Source: Porphyrobacter sp. IPPAS B-1204 (GTDB lineage Bacteria > Pseudomonadota > Alphaproteobacteria > Sphingomonadales > Sphingomonadaceae). Taken from it: a DNA stretch of 64,000 bases. The position numbers and the translations under genes were made by a program. The stretch is from positions 806,001 through 870,000 of the forward strand of contig RHGM01000003.1 in assembly GCA_003724185.1 (NCBI GenBank), written 5' to 3'. Positions within the stretch are counted from its first letter, which is position 1, and the number at the start of each line of letters is the position of its first letter. The notes under the pieces are model-generated. The model worked only from the letters and a program-made list of their open reading frames with translations, was not told where the DNA came from and did no database searches. Positions 46,253-55,158 of the stretch are shown here, piece after piece.

Positions 46253-48052
46253 TCCCGGCGTCCCGCTGACGCGGGGCAAGGGCCGCTCGATATCCTTTTC
46301 CCGGATCCGGAAATCCGCCGGGCGGCGCACCGGCACGCGCAGCACGCAGCGCACCCCGGTGGGCGCGAAATCGAGCGTGACCGGCTGGCGCAGTTCGTGG
46401 GCGACGACCTTTTCGATCAGTTCCGTGCCGAACCCGCGGCGGCGTTCGGTGGGAACAGGCGGGCCGCCCGTCTCCTGCCATTCGACTTCAGCCCATGCCG
46501 CTTCCGCGCCCTGCTCCTCACCGCGCGTCCAGCGGATCGTCACCTGCCCGCCGGGTACGCTGAGCGCACCATACTTCGCGGCGTTGGTGGCCAGTTCGTG
46601 CACCGCAAGGCCGAACGACAGCGCATCATTGGGCGCCAGTTCCAGCTCCGGCCCTTCCAGCAGGATCGTATCGTCAAGCGCACTGCGGAAATGCTGCAAT
46701 TCTGCCTCGATCACGGCGCGGATCGGGGTGGTGCCCCAGTCGGTCACGGTGAGCAGATCATGCGTCGCCGAAAGCGCGCGGATACGGCCTTCCAGGCTGT
46801 CGGCAAAATCGTCCAGTCCACTCGCCCGGCGGCGGGTCAGCGACAGGATCGACAAGACATTGGCCAGCGTGTTCTTGACCCGGTGGTTCAATTCGCGGGT
46901 CAGGGAATTCCTGATCGAATGCTGTTCTTCGAAAAACGCCAGCCGTGCCTGATCCTCGAACGCCTGCTGGGTCAACAGCCGGGCGAGCAGCATCAGCAAG
47001 CTCGCCAGGGCAAGGCCAAAGGTCAGCGTCACCATCGACAGCGGGGACAAGACCTGGCTTTCGCCGCTTTCGATCACCAGCATCAGCTTGCGATCGGCGA
47101 TGGTGACTTCCTGTTCGACCGTTTCCTTGGCGGCATCGCTGATCGAATGGGCGACAAGCAGGTGACCGGTTGAAACCTCGCCATCATAAAGCCGCACACC
47201 AAAGCGCCCCTGGCCCTGCCGGTCGATCGCCGCATCGAGGAATTCGCGGGCACGAAAGGGCGTGTAGACAAAGCCCGCCAGCCCGCGTTCGCCCGCCCCG
47301 CCCCCTGCTTCGTTCATCCGCATCACCGGCATGTAAATCGCAAAGGCAGGCGCGGTGCCGCTGGTTTCCTGCACCAGCACGATCCGGCCCGATGCGGCGG
47401 GTCGCAGGGTAAGCTCCGCCTCGGCCATGGCTGCGGCACGGGCGGGTTCGGAATACATGTCATAGCCCAGCGCCCGGCGGTTGGTTGGCGTGGCCGGCGC
47501 AAACATGGCGACCGGCGCGATGCGTCCGGTGCCGCTTGCGGGTGTGGGATAGATATCGGGATAGGCAGGCTGGCTGGCGCGGGTCCGGGCGAGGAAGGCG
47601 GGCATGTCGCGCGATTCCAGCACCGGGATCCAGCCGATGCCTTCAGCGCCCGAGTATTCGGTGTTGAGCTTCAACGCGCGTACGAAGTTGTCGAAGGTTT
47701 CGGGGCTGACGTCATCGAGGCTCGAAAACAGCGCCGCGCCTGCGCGCAGGTAGGAGGCAAAGCCGCTGCCGCTGCGGTCGAGCGCGGCCGAGACGCCTTG
47801 CGCATATTCGCGCATCACCGCCTTCTCGCGGGCGCGGGCGTTGCTCTCGATCGCGAAAACGCTGAGCGCGGTGATCGCGGAGAGCGCGAGGAAGATCACC
47901 AGCGGGATCGCCCGCGGATAAAGCACCAGCCAGCGCCGCGCCCGGCCCGATGCCGCAGGCGGCGGCGGAGCGGCCGGATCCATGCCAGGTTTGAGAGCGA
48001 TAGGGTCTATGGCGCGAAATCCTGTCCGGGCGCGGGCCAAAGCGGGACGCAT
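46235..48052 (-). CDS. phyK: CHASE-domain sensor histidine kinase, PhyK-like (HWE/HisKA_2)
   Basis: A membrane kinase of 605 residues. A transmembrane helix (about 47-68) is followed by an extracytoplasmic CHASE domain (about 90-310), a second helix (about 338-360), and an HWE/HisKA_2 kinase with phospho-acceptor His390 in RELNHRVKNTLANVLS and ATP-binding region HELATNAAKYGALS. HWE/HisKA_2 kinases phosphorylate PhyR in the general stress response, and the gene sits between phyR and nepR-ecfG. Start 48052 is the longest frame; 47983 (MDPAAPPPP) is possible. The 12 bases upstream abut the EcfG promoter of nepR. Confidence 0.9.
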   Translation of the reverse strand: MRPALARARTGFRAIDPIALKPGMDPAAPPPPAASGRARRWLVLYPRAIPLVIFLALSAITALSVFAIESNARAREKAVMREYAQGVSAALDRSGSGFASYLRAGAALFSSLDDVSPETFDNFVRALKLNTEYSGAEGIGWIPVLESRDMPAFLARTRASQPAYPDIYPTPASGTGRIAPVAMFAPATPTNRRALGYDMYSEPARAAAMAEAELTLRPAASGRIVLVQETSGTAPAFAIYMPVMRMNEAGGGAGERGLAGFVYTPFRAREFLDAAIDRQGQGRFGVRLYDGEVSTGHLLVAHSISDAAKETVEQEVTIADRKLMLVIESGESQVLSPLSMVTLTFGLALASLLMLLARLLTQQAFEDQARLAFFEEQHSIRNSLTRELNHRVKNTLANVLSILSLTRRRASGLDDFADSLEGRIRALSATHDLLTVTDWGTTPIRAVIEAELQHFRSALDDTILLEGPELELAPNDALSFGLAVHELATNAAKYGALSVPGGQVTIRWTRGEEQGAEAAWAEVEWQETGGPPVPTERRRGFGTELIEKVVAHELRQPVTLDFAPTGVRCVLRVPVRRPADFRIREKDIERPLPRVSGTPGSQRPR

Positions 48053-48063
48053 GGGCCGGTGCC

Positions 48064-48088
48064 GGAACCAAACAAGTAGCGCATCGTT
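48064..48088 (+). promoter_or_regulatory. EcfG-dependent promoter of nepR-ecfG
   Basis: GGAAC (48064-48068), 16-bp spacer, CGTT (48085-48088), an exact match to the alphaproteobacterial EcfG consensus. It points towards nepR, whose start is 126 bases downstream, implying positive autoregulation of the sigma/anti-sigma pair. Confidence 0.82.
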
Positions 48089-48213
48089 CCCAATTCGTCC
48101 AAACTCGCAAGCGTGTCACTGCGGCGGCCATCATGGTATGTCAGCCAGCAGGGCGGCGAATACGGCTCCGCAGTGGGGCCGGGACGACGGGATCAGGGAC
48201 TTATCTGAACATC

Positions 48214-48444
48214 ATGGCCTCGAATCACAGACAGGGTGGCAGCAATGGCGGAGGCGACGACGGCGCCCAGCGCCGCCCGCCCGAATGGGCCGACGGGCTG
48301 AAGCAGCTCTACGATTCGGTGGTCGAAGAAGCGCTGCCGGACAGTTTCAAGGACCTGCTTGATCAGCTTGACGGGCTGGACAGCGGGGGCCCTTCGCCCG
48401 GCAGCAACGATAACGGCAAACCCGCGCCGGACAGCCGCGCGTGA
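48214..48444 (+). CDS. nepR: Anti-sigma factor NepR
   Basis: A small protein of 76 residues that binds EcfG in unstressed cells and is captured by phosphorylated PhyR. The conserved core is PEWADGLKQLYDSVVEE followed by LPDSFKDLLDQL, between disordered Gly/Ser-rich ends. The ATG at 48214 gives the normal length; the open frame reaches further upstream without good start context. The stop overlaps the ecfG GTG start by four bases. Confidence 0.95.
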   Translation: MASNHRQGGSNGGGDDGAQRRPPEWADGLKQLYDSVVEEALPDSFKDLLDQLDGLDSGGPSPGSNDNGKPAPDSRA

Positions 48445-49064
48445 GTGGAACCGAAGGCCCCGGCGGCAGTCTTTCGGCGATCGACAAGGCGAGCTTCAAG
48501 CGCGAATTGACCGAGGTCGTCCCGCACCTGCGCGCCTTTGCACGCGGGCTTTGCGGCAGGCCCGATCTGGCCGACGATCTGGTGCAGGAAACCCTGCTCA
48601 AGGCGTGGGCGGCGCAGGACCGGTTCGAACCGGGCACCTCGATGCGGGCATGGACCTTCGTGATCCTGCGCAACGCTTACCTGACCGACATGCGCCGCAA
48701 CCGGTTCCGCGGCGAGTATGACGAAGGCGTGGCCGAACGCATCCTGACGGCGCCTGCGGGACAGGAAGAACCGATCCACCTTTCCGACCTGCACCGTGCG
48801 CTGCTGACGCTTCCGGCGGAACGGCGCGAGGCGCTGCTTCTGGTGGGCGCGGGGGGGTTTTCTTACGAGGAAGCCGCGCAAATCTGCGGCTGCGCAGTCG
48901 GCACGATCAAAAGCCGCGTGGGCCGTGCCCGCGCCGCGCTGACCGAAATGCTCGCCAATGGCAGCATCCCGCGCCGCTCCACCGACGACGCAATCGCCCA
49001 CCGCGCGATTCTGGAGGAACTGGACACGGTCGCAGCCGGAAACGGGGTCAGTTCGCGGGGATAG
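48441..49064 (+). CDS. ecfG: General stress ECF sigma factor EcfG
   Basis: RNA polymerase sigma factor of 207 residues (ECF15 group). Region 2 contains LRAFARGLCGRPDLADDLVQ and RAWTFVILRNAYLTDMRR. Region 4 contains LPAERREALLLVGAGGFSYE with the helix-turn-helix CAVGTIKSRVGRARAAL. It directs transcription from GGAAC-N16-CGTT promoters, one of which lies in front of its own operon. Translationally coupled to nepR (GTGA). Confidence 0.96.
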   Translation: MSGTEGPGGSLSAIDKASFKRELTEVVPHLRAFARGLCGRPDLADDLVQETLLKAWAAQDRFEPGTSMRAWTFVILRNAYLTDMRRNRFRGEYDEGVAERILTAPAGQEEPIHLSDLHRALLTLPAERREALLLVGAGGFSYEEAAQICGCAVGTIKSRVGRARAALTEMLANGSIPRRSTDDAIAHRAILEELDTVAAGNGVSSRG

Positions 49065-49107
49065 GCAGTCACGCCATCCCAGCGAAGGCTGCTGCGAAAC
49101 CAACGAA

Positions 49108-49141
49108 AAGGCCCGAGGCGTCTCCGCCCCGGGCCTTCCTT
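49108..49141. terminator. Bidirectional terminator between ecfG and sodB
   Basis: Stem 49108-49120 with 49125-49137 (13 positions, one A/C mismatch), four-base loop, GC-rich, ending CCTTCCTTA with an A-run on the other side. It separates two convergent genes. Confidence 0.85.
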
Positions 49142-49161
49142 ATTCCAAAACCGGAACCGAC

Positions 49162-49770
49162 TTAGGCGTAAGTCCACACCGTGCCGCGCGCGAGGTTTTC
49201 GCTGGCGAAGGCCCAGTTGAGCTTGTTCTCGACCACGGCATCCAGATAGGCCGGGCGCTTGTTCTGGTGATCGAGGTAATAGGCGTGCTCCCACACGTCG
49301 AGCACCATCAGCGGGTTCATGTCGCTGTCGGCGAGCGTGTCGGCATCGTGGGTTTCCTCGATCGAAAGCTTGCCGTCCTTTTCGGCCAGCCACACCCAGC
49401 CGCTGGCGAAGTGGCCGACGCCGCGATCCTTCAGCTTCTGCTTCAGTTCGTCGACCGAGCCGAAGGCGTCGTTGATCTTGGCCACCAGTTCATCCGACGG
49501 CGCAGTGGTTTCGGCCGCCATCGAGTGCCAGTAGAACGCATGGTTCCAGGTCTGGGCCGAGTTGTTGAACAGGCCCTGGTTGCTCCCGCGGGATGCGGCG
49601 ATGATGTCTTCCAGCGAGGCATCGGCGTGGGGCGTGCCTTCAATCGCGGCATTCATCTTGTCGACATAGGTCTGGTGATGCTTGCCGTGGTGGAACGACA
49701 GCGTCTCGGCCGAAATCGCCGGTTCGAGCGCGGTGTCGGCATAGGGCAGCGGGGAAAGTGCGAAAGCCAT
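49162..49770 (-). CDS. sodB: Superoxide dismutase (Fe type)
   Basis: A cytoplasmic enzyme of 202 residues dismutating superoxide. Metal ligands are the His in SFHHGKHHQTY, the His in NHAFYW, and Asp/His in LDVWEHAYYLDH. FNNSAQTWNHAFYW with an upstream Gln-poor pattern and GSNQGLF favours the Fe or cambialistic form. GGAGGA lies just before the ATG at 49770. It is next to the general stress locus but shows no EcfG-type promoter. Confidence 0.95.
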   Translation of the reverse strand: MAFALSPLPYADTALEPAISAETLSFHHGKHHQTYVDKMNAAIEGTPHADASLEDIIAASRGSNQGLFNNSAQTWNHAFYWHSMAAETTAPSDELVAKINDAFGSVDELKQKLKDRGVGHFASGWVWLAEKDGKLSIEETHDADTLADSDMNPLMVLDVWEHAYYLDHQNKRPAYLDAVVENKLNWAFASENLARGTVWTYA

Positions 49771-49843
49771 GGGTGTCCTCCAGAAGGCGTAGGTTGAAGT
49801 CAGTCTGTCGTTGTAACGCAGATGAGGGCGAAGGGTTGCAGCT

Positions 49844-51145
49844 TCAAGTCGTCGTTGTCTGCTCGGCGCTCTCGGACGAGACGGCGGCGCGGTCAACTGC
49901 GCTTGTGACGGCCACGTTCATCGTGACGTTGCCCAAGGTGCGCATCAGATCTGGCAGCATTTCCACCGCAACCAGCAGCGCCAGCGGCTCGACCGGCACG
50001 CCCATCGCCAGCGCAATAGGGCCGATCGAAACGACAAAGCTGATCGATCCCGGCAGGCTGACGGCGGAAAGGCTGATGACGCTGGCGATCAGAATGCCTG
50101 CCACAGCAATGGCGGGGGAGATTTCGATGCCCGCCAGCGCGGCGATGTAATAAACCACGGCGAGGTTCATCGCCGCGCTGGTTGCGCGGAAGATCACCAC
50201 TGCCAGCGGCAAAACGAATTCGGCAGTGGATGCCTTGAGGCTGAGCCGCCCTGCGCTGTCCAGCATGGCAGGCAGGCTGGCGAGCGAGCTTTGCGTTGAC
50301 AGTGCCACCGCCTGCGCGGGCAGCACCGCCTTGGTAAAGGGCAGCAGCCCTGTACGTCCCAGCCCTGCCGCCACTGCATAGGCAAGCACCAGTATGAAAC
50401 CGCCCATTGCGGTCACGGTCAGCACATAATGCCCCAGCGCCGCAAATGCCCCGCCGCCGCTCTGCACACCGACCCCGTAAGCCAGCGCGAACACGCCGAC
50501 GGGCGCAATGGCCAGCACCCAGCCGATGATCAGCAGCATGACATTGCCGAGCGCATGGAAGAAGCCCAGCAGCCGCTCGCCCTGATCTTCGGGCAGGCGG
50601 GTGATGGCGACCGCGAACATCACGAAGAACAGCGTCAGCGGCAGCATCGCGGTCTCGGCGGCGGCGGCGATGATGTTGGGGGAGACGAGCGAGGCCATGA
50701 AATCGAGCACGCGCGGCACCTCGCCGACGCTTTGCGGGCTCTGGGCGAGGAACGCGCCTGCGCCTTCGGGCACCGGAAAGGCCCGCAGCAAGGCAGGCAT
50801 GGCGATCGAGGCGAAGGCGCCGCCTGCCAGCTGTACCGCCACCATCACCGCCAGCATCCGCCGCGCCGCTGTGCCAACGCGGGCGGCAAGGATCATCTGG
50901 ACCAGCCCCAGCACCAGCAGCGCCGCCACCAGCGGGATGATCGTCATCTGCAAGGCGCGCAGCCACAGCCCGCCCAGCAGGGCAGCGATATCGGTGGCCA
51001 TCGCGGGCGCGCCCGCTGCCGCCCCCGCGATCCCCGCCAGCAAGCCGCCCACCAGCGCGGCAAATGTCAGCGCCACCGGCAGGCGGATCGGCACCAGCGC
51101 GAATTTCCCCTGCCCGCTTGCAGCGGTGCTTTCACTTTCCAGCAA
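49844..51145 (-). CDS. Dicarboxylate/amino acid:cation symporter (DAACS family)
   Basis: An inner-membrane transporter of about 433 residues with eight or more helices and the two re-entrant hairpins of the GltP/DctA family: serine-rich ALSTQSSLASLP (HP1 region) and LPGSISFVVSIG (HP2 region). A TTG at 51145 with AAGGA eight bases upstream is the best start; the frame extends upstream into the glmM promoter region. The substrate may be glutamate, aspartate or C4-dicarboxylates. It diverges from glmM across 96 bases. Confidence 0.87.
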   Translation of the reverse strand: MLESESTAASGQGKFALVPIRLPVALTFAALVGGLLAGIAGAAAGAPAMATDIAALLGGLWLRALQMTIIPLVAALLVLGLVQMILAARVGTAARRMLAVMVAVQLAGGAFASIAMPALLRAFPVPEGAGAFLAQSPQSVGEVPRVLDFMASLVSPNIIAAAAETAMLPLTLFFVMFAVAITRLPEDQGERLLGFFHALGNVMLLIIGWVLAIAPVGVFALAYGVGVQSGGGAFAALGHYVLTVTAMGGFILVLAYAVAAGLGRTGLLPFTKAVLPAQAVALSTQSSLASLPAMLDSAGRLSLKASTAEFVLPLAVVIFRATSAAMNLAVVYYIAALAGIEISPAIAVAGILIASVISLSAVSLPGSISFVVSIGPIALAMGVPVEPLALLVAVEMLPDLMRTLGNVTMNVAVTSAVDRAAVSSESAEQTTTT

Positions 51146-51241
51146 TGGCCTGTCCTTATGCGGGCGTCTCGCCCTTCCCTTTGCGCGATAACCGCGCCAG
51201 AAGCGCGAGACAATGATGCCAGAAAGACGGGGCGGGAATAG

Positions 51242-52579
51242 ATGACACGCAAGCTGTTCGGGACGGACGGAATCCGGGGGCGCACCAATACCGGCGTGAT
51301 GACCGCTGCGACCGCGATGAAGGTCGGCCAGGCGGCCGGACGCCACTTTGTGCGCGGCGGGCACCGCCACCGTGTGGTGATCGGCAAGGACACGCGCCTG
51401 TCAGGCTACATGATGGAAAGCGCGCTGGTCGCAGGCTTCACCAGCGTCGGGATCGACGTGATCATGACCGGTCCTTTGCCCACCCCCGCCATCGCCCTGC
51501 TGACCCGCGAAATGCGCGCCGACATGGGCGTGATGATTTCCGCAAGCCACAACCTGTTCGCGGATAACGGGATCAAGCTGTTTGGCCCCGACGGGTTCAA
51601 GCTGTCGGACGCAGCCGAGGCCGAGATCGAGCGCTTGATGGAAACCGACATCCCGCTTGCCCCTGCAGAAAAGATCGGCCGCGCCCGCCGGATCGAGGAC
51701 GCGCGCGGGCGCTACATCCACGCGGTCAAGGATTCGGTCGCCTCCGAAATCCGTTTCGATGGCCTGAAGGTGGTGGTCGATTGCGCGAATGGCGCGGCCT
51801 ATCAGGTCGCCCCGTCTGCCATCTGGGAACTTGGCGCAGAGGTTGTCGCGCTTGGCGTCAGCCCCAACGGGATCAACATCAATGATGGCGTCGGATCGAC
51901 CGCCATCGCCGCGCTTCAGGCCAAGGTGGTCGAGGAAGGTGCGGATATCGGCATTGCACTGGACGGCGATGCCGACCGGCTGATCGTGGTCGACGAGAAA
52001 GGCCGCGCGGTCGACGGCGACCAGATCATGGCGCTGATCGCAGGACGGATGCACGAACGCGGTTCCCTGCGCGGCGGCGGGATCGTGGCAACCGTGATGA
52101 GCAATCTCGGCCTTGAACGCTATCTGGCGGGCCGGGGGCTCGATCTCGTCCGCGCCAAGGTGGGCGATCGTTATGTGCTCGAAGCGATGAAGGCGGGCGG
52201 ATACAATGTCGGCGGCGAACAATCGGGCCACATGATCCTGCTTGATTACGCCACCACCGGCGATGGCACAGTGGCAGCCCTGCGCGTGCTGGCGAGCCTC
52301 GTGCGGTCAGGCAGGCCCGCAAGCGAGCTGCTCCACGTGTTCGATCCGGTGCCGCAATTGCTCAAGAACGTGCGCTACGAAGGCGGGGCGCCCCTGGACA
52401 ACGCGGATGTCCGTGCAGTGATCGCAGAGGCCGAGGCCAGCCTTGCAGGCAAAGGCCGTTTGGTGATCCGCCCATCGGGCACCGAACCCGTGATCCGCGT
52501 GATGGCCGAGGGTGACGATCAGAGCCAGGTCGAACAGGTGGTCGACACCATCTGCGAAGCCGTGCGCGCGGCGGTGTGA
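51242..52579 (+). CDS. glmM: Phosphoglucosamine mutase
   Basis: Converts glucosamine-6-phosphate to glucosamine-1-phosphate for UDP-GlcNAc, needed for peptidoglycan and LPS. It has 445 residues, starting with [13 protein letters not shown]. The phosphoserine loop is MISASHN (Ser102), the metal-binding loop is DGDADR, the sugar-binding loop is GGEQSGH, and the phosphate-binding loop is [15 protein letters not shown]. The stop shares a base with the start of the cupin gene. Confidence 0.97.
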   Translation: MTRKLFGTDGIRGRTNTGVMTAATAMKVGQAAGRHFVRGGHRHRVVIGKDTRLSGYMMESALVAGFTSVGIDVIMTGPLPTPAIALLTREMRADMGVMISASHNLFADNGIKLFGPDGFKLSDAAEAEIERLMETDIPLAPAEKIGRARRIEDARGRYIHAVKDSVASEIRFDGLKVVVDCANGAAYQVAPSAIWELGAEVVALGVSPNGININDGVGSTAIAALQAKVVEEGADIGIALDGDADRLIVVDEKGRAVDGDQIMALIAGRMHERGSLRGGGIVATVMSNLGLERYLAGRGLDLVRAKVGDRYVLEAMKAGGYNVGGEQSGHMILLDYATTGDGTVAALRVLASLVRSGRPASELLHVFDPVPQLLKNVRYEGGAPLDNADVRAVIAEAEASLAGKGRLVIRPSGTEPVIRVMAEGDDQSQVEQVVDTICEAVRAAV

Positions 52580-53070
52580 TGGCAAGCCCTGTCATCAACC
52601 TCGACACCGTAACCTTCGACGATATCGAGGACAATGGCCGCTATACCTCCCGCCGGGCATTGTTCAGCGAGGGCATCGGCGCACGCAATCTGGGCTACAA
52701 CCTCACGATCGTGCCGCCCGGCAAGGTGCAATGCCCGTTCCACGCCCACCGCGCCGAAGAGGAGATGTTCCTGATCCTCGAAGGAACCGGCACACTGCGC
52801 TTTGGCAAGCAAACCTATCCGCTGCGCCCCCTCGACGTGATCGCCTGTCCAACCGGCGGGGCAGAGGTAGCGCATCAGATCATCAACACCGGCGATGTCG
52901 ACCTGGTGTATCTTGCTGTCTCCACGCTGGCGCAAGTAGAGGTCTGCGAGTATCCCGATTCGGGCAAGGTTTCGGTCTATGCGCCCGGTGAACACGGCCT
53001 AAGGCACGTGTTTCGGACTGCCGACGAAGCCGATTATTATGCAGGCGAGGCAGGCACCGGCGATGCTTGA
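52579..53070 (+). CDS. Cupin-domain protein
   Basis: A single-domain cupin of 163 residues. Motif 1 is FHAHRAEEEMFLILEGTGTLRFG, written here only as its parts FHAHRAEEEMF and LEGTGTLRF; motif 2 is GGAEVAHQIINTG. Metal-binding His and Glu residues are in place, so it may be a small isomerase, dioxygenase or sugar-binding protein. The ATG at 52579 overlaps the glmM stop by one base (TGATG) and its own 3' end overlaps the DUF1272 gene by eight bases. Substrate unknown. Confidence 0.83.
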   Translation: MASPVINLDTVTFDDIEDNGRYTSRRALFSEGIGARNLGYNLTIVPPGKVQCPFHAHRAEEEMFLILEGTGTLRFGKQTYPLRPLDVIACPTGGAEVAHQIINTGDVDLVYLAVSTLAQVEVCEYPDSGKVSVYAPGEHGLRHVFRTADEADYYAGEAGTGDA

Positions 53071-53287
53071 AATGCGACCCGATTGCGAAATGTGCGGCGC
53101 GGGTCTGCCGGCAGAGGCGCCGGGCGCTTTCATCTGCTCGTTCGAATGCACCTTCTGCGCCGAATGCGCCGAAGATCTGGACGACCGCTGCCCCAATTGC
53201 GGCGGCGAGCTGATGGACAGGCCGACGCGCGCCAAACCGCTGCATGCGAAGTTTCCGCCGAGCACCGAGCGCAAATACAAGGGGTGA
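53063..53287 (+). CDS. DUF1272 zinc-ribbon-like protein
   Basis: A small protein of 74 residues with paired cysteines: CEMC, a middle FICSFECTFCAECAE cluster, and CPNC. This pattern is that of DUF1272, a predicted zinc-binding family without assigned function. It overlaps the cupin gene, so it belongs to the glmM-cupin operon. No signal peptide. Confidence 0.87.
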   Translation: MLEMRPDCEMCGAGLPAEAPGAFICSFECTFCAECAEDLDDRCPNCGGELMDRPTRAKPLHAKFPPSTERKYKG

Positions 53288-53675
53288 TCCGGCAAGGCCG
53301 GGCCTGTTCTGGCATCGGCCACATCCTTGCCGCACGATGTCTCGCAATACCCGCATGACGCGCAAGAATGGTGGTTCTGTAGCGCGCCATGCGGGCAAGG
53401 CGACCCTGCCTTGCGACCCTAAAGGGCTCGCACCCGACCATTGTGTCGCGGCGCAATGACTGCTTCTGACGCTTGCGCGTCTGTCGCAGCGCGGCGGTCG
53501 GTCACATCAGGCAGAGCGCCGAACACGTCACGCAGTGCGCTCGAAATTCCGTAACGCGTTCCCCATCCTCGCAACGAGAAACCACCGCACCCCGCGCCGA
53601 ACCAGCATTGGCCGGCTTGGCGGTCTTTGTTTGCGAGAACAGCTCACGTCTCTGTGACCTGACCCGGAGGAACTC

Positions 53676-53705
53676 ATGAACGAAAGCCCGGGATTCACGA
53701 TGTAA
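53676..53705 (+). CDS. Nine-residue micro-ORF with strong ribosome site
   Basis: Reads MNESPGFTM then TAA. A GGAGG (53666-53670) sits five bases before the ATG, the best ribosome site in this gap. Its stop codon lies inside the first half of the direct-repeat motif (53702-53720). It could be a leader peptide or chance; no homology can be judged at this length. Confidence 0.35.
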   Translation: MNESPGFTM

Positions 53706-53720
53706 AAATATGTAAAATCC
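53702..53720 (+). promoter_or_regulatory. Direct-repeat operator-like motif upstream of the response regulator
   Basis: GTAAAAATATGTAAAATCC: two GTAAA half-sites with a 10-base period, as OmpR/PhoB-type regulators often bind. A copy matching at 17 of 19 positions lies upstream of the FecR-protein gene at 58938-58956. It is 170 bases before the regulator start. Confidence 0.6.
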
Positions 53721-53890
53721 AGAGAGCCGAAAAGATCACAAGCTGGCCCCGCGAAATCACGGCAATCAGCCATGTTTTCTTTCATAACCATCGCAGATTT
53801 TATCATTCAGTCCACTCAATCGTGGCCTTTACATGGGCGCGAGCGAGGCAAACTCTTGACGCTCTGGTAACGACCTGCTGTTCCGCCCGC

Positions 53891-54586
53891 ATGAGAATAG
53901 CAGTCGTCGACGATGATAAGGAAATCACCCGCCACCTTGCAGCCGCGCTGCCTGAAAAGGGGCTGCTGGTCGAGGTTTTCGCCAATGGCGCCGCGTTAAA
54001 GACGGCCATTTCCCGCGATACCTTCGATGCCGTCGTGATCGACTGGAACATGCCCGGCGAAACCGGACTCGACATTGTGAAGTGGGCCACAGCCACGCTC
54101 AACGATCCGCCCCCGTTCCTGATGATGACCAGCCGATCGGACGAGGCCGATATCGTCGCGGGCCTTGAAGCAGGGGCCAGCGACTACATCGTGAAGCCGG
54201 TCACCATCGCGGTCCTGTGCGCACGAATTGCCGCCGCCGTGCGTGAACGCTCGCGCACCAGTCAGCAGACGGTGGTAAAGTACGATGGCTACACGATCGA
54301 ACGGGCGATGCAGTCGATCCAGCTGCACCGGCAAGCCATAAAGCTCACGCCGAAGGAGTTCCAGCTTGCCGCCTTGCTGTTCGACAACCTCGACCGGCCG
54401 CTTTCGCGCAGCTATCTGCTGGCGCAAGTGTGGAGCGCGGCAGCAGCGGTCGAAACGCGGACGCTCGACGTCCACATCTCGCGCATCAGGGACAAGCTCA
54501 AACTCGGGCCGGAAAACCTCTATGTTCTGCAAACCGTATTCGGGTTCGGTTATCGATTGGCGCGTTATGTCGAAGATCAGGAATAG
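53891..54586 (+). CDS. OmpR/PhoB-family response regulator
   Basis: A protein of 231 residues. The receiver (about 1-120) has Asp7-Asp8-Asp9, phospho-acceptor Asp51 in VVIDWNMPGETG and Lys102 in DYIVKPV. The winged helix (about 130-225) has KLTPKEFQLAALLFDN and TRTLDVHISRIRDKLKL. The ATG at 53891 gives the normal receiver start. Its end overlaps a lipoprotein gene by 20 bases. A sensor kinase lies convergently 570 bases beyond, and no other kinase is nearby, so the two probably pair. Confidence 0.9.
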   Translation: MRIAVVDDDKEITRHLAAALPEKGLLVEVFANGAALKTAISRDTFDAVVIDWNMPGETGLDIVKWATATLNDPPPFLMMTSRSDEADIVAGLEAGASDYIVKPVTIAVLCARIAAAVRERSRTSQQTVVKYDGYTIERAMQSIQLHRQAIKLTPKEFQLAALLFDNLDRPLSRSYLLAQVWSAAAAVETRTLDVHISRIRDKLKLGPENLYVLQTVFGFGYRLARYVEDQE

Positions 54587-55106
54587 CCTGCGGCCCCGAT
54601 CCGCAGCGGCAATGGCAATCATCCTTGGCGCGCCGCTGCTGGCCGGATGTGCGATCAACAAGGATCTGCGGCTGGATACGCAGGGACCGGGCCTCCCGGC
54701 CAACACGGCTGTCTCGATCGAAACCGTCCCTGCCGGCACCGAGAACGCGTCGCGGTTCGCGGCCGCTCTGGCGGATGCCTTCGCCGGGAGCGGCCATGCG
54801 GTGAACGAAGATGCGCCGGTGACTGCGGTGTTCGGGTTTTCGCTGCGTGACCGTTCGACCGGGACAGCGCAGGTGAGCGATGCTGGCGAAGCTCGCCCGC
54901 CCGAAGTCAAATGGATCTCTGCCCCTGCCCGCAAACGCGCATTTCAGGCGTGCGAGGGCGAGCGCCTGCGCGCCACGCTCGCACTCTACTCCCGCAACGA
55001 TAAAACCCTGATCTACCGCGGGACCGGCGAGATCGACGGATGCGACATCACGCAAGGTGAAATCGATGCGCTGGCCAAGGCGCTGGTCAAGGGCGCCGGG
55101 GGGTGA
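54567..55106 (+). CDS. Hypothetical lipoprotein
   Basis: A protein of 179 residues with a basic N-terminus, a hydrophobic stretch and lipobox LLAGC (Cys28), so it should be acylated and held in the envelope. No family was recognised. The mature part has a beta-rich look with paired conserved-type cysteines (FQACEGE, DGCDITQ). The start lies inside the end of the response-regulator gene, so the two are co-translated. It may be a sensor accessory or an output of the signalling block. Confidence 0.75.
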   Translation: MSKIRNSLRPRSAAAMAIILGAPLLAGCAINKDLRLDTQGPGLPANTAVSIETVPAGTENASRFAAALADAFAGSGHAVNEDAPVTAVFGFSLRDRSTGTAQVSDAGEARPPEVKWISAPARKRAFQACEGERLRATLALYSRNDKTLIYRGTGEIDGCDITQGEIDALAKALVKGAGG

Positions 55107-55158
55107 TTGCGAGCGCGTAGCTGCTTGGACGGAGAGGCTCCACCGCCCCTGTCAGCAA

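Larger units (their letters stand above)
53288..53890. other. Long intergenic region upstream of the OmpR-type regulator
   Basis: About 600 bases without a convincing gene. It holds a short CCGGC-AAG-GCCGG hairpin just after the DUF1272 stop, a micro-ORF at 53676-53705, a direct-repeat motif at 53702-53720, and unusually AT-rich sequence from about 53700 to 53820 that probably carries the regulator's promoter. The open frames here are short and lack ribosome sites. Confidence 0.6.

Noticed and set aside
49780..49843. EcfG promoter for sodB
   Set aside because: No GGAAC element upstream of the gene on its strand despite its nearness to ecfG.
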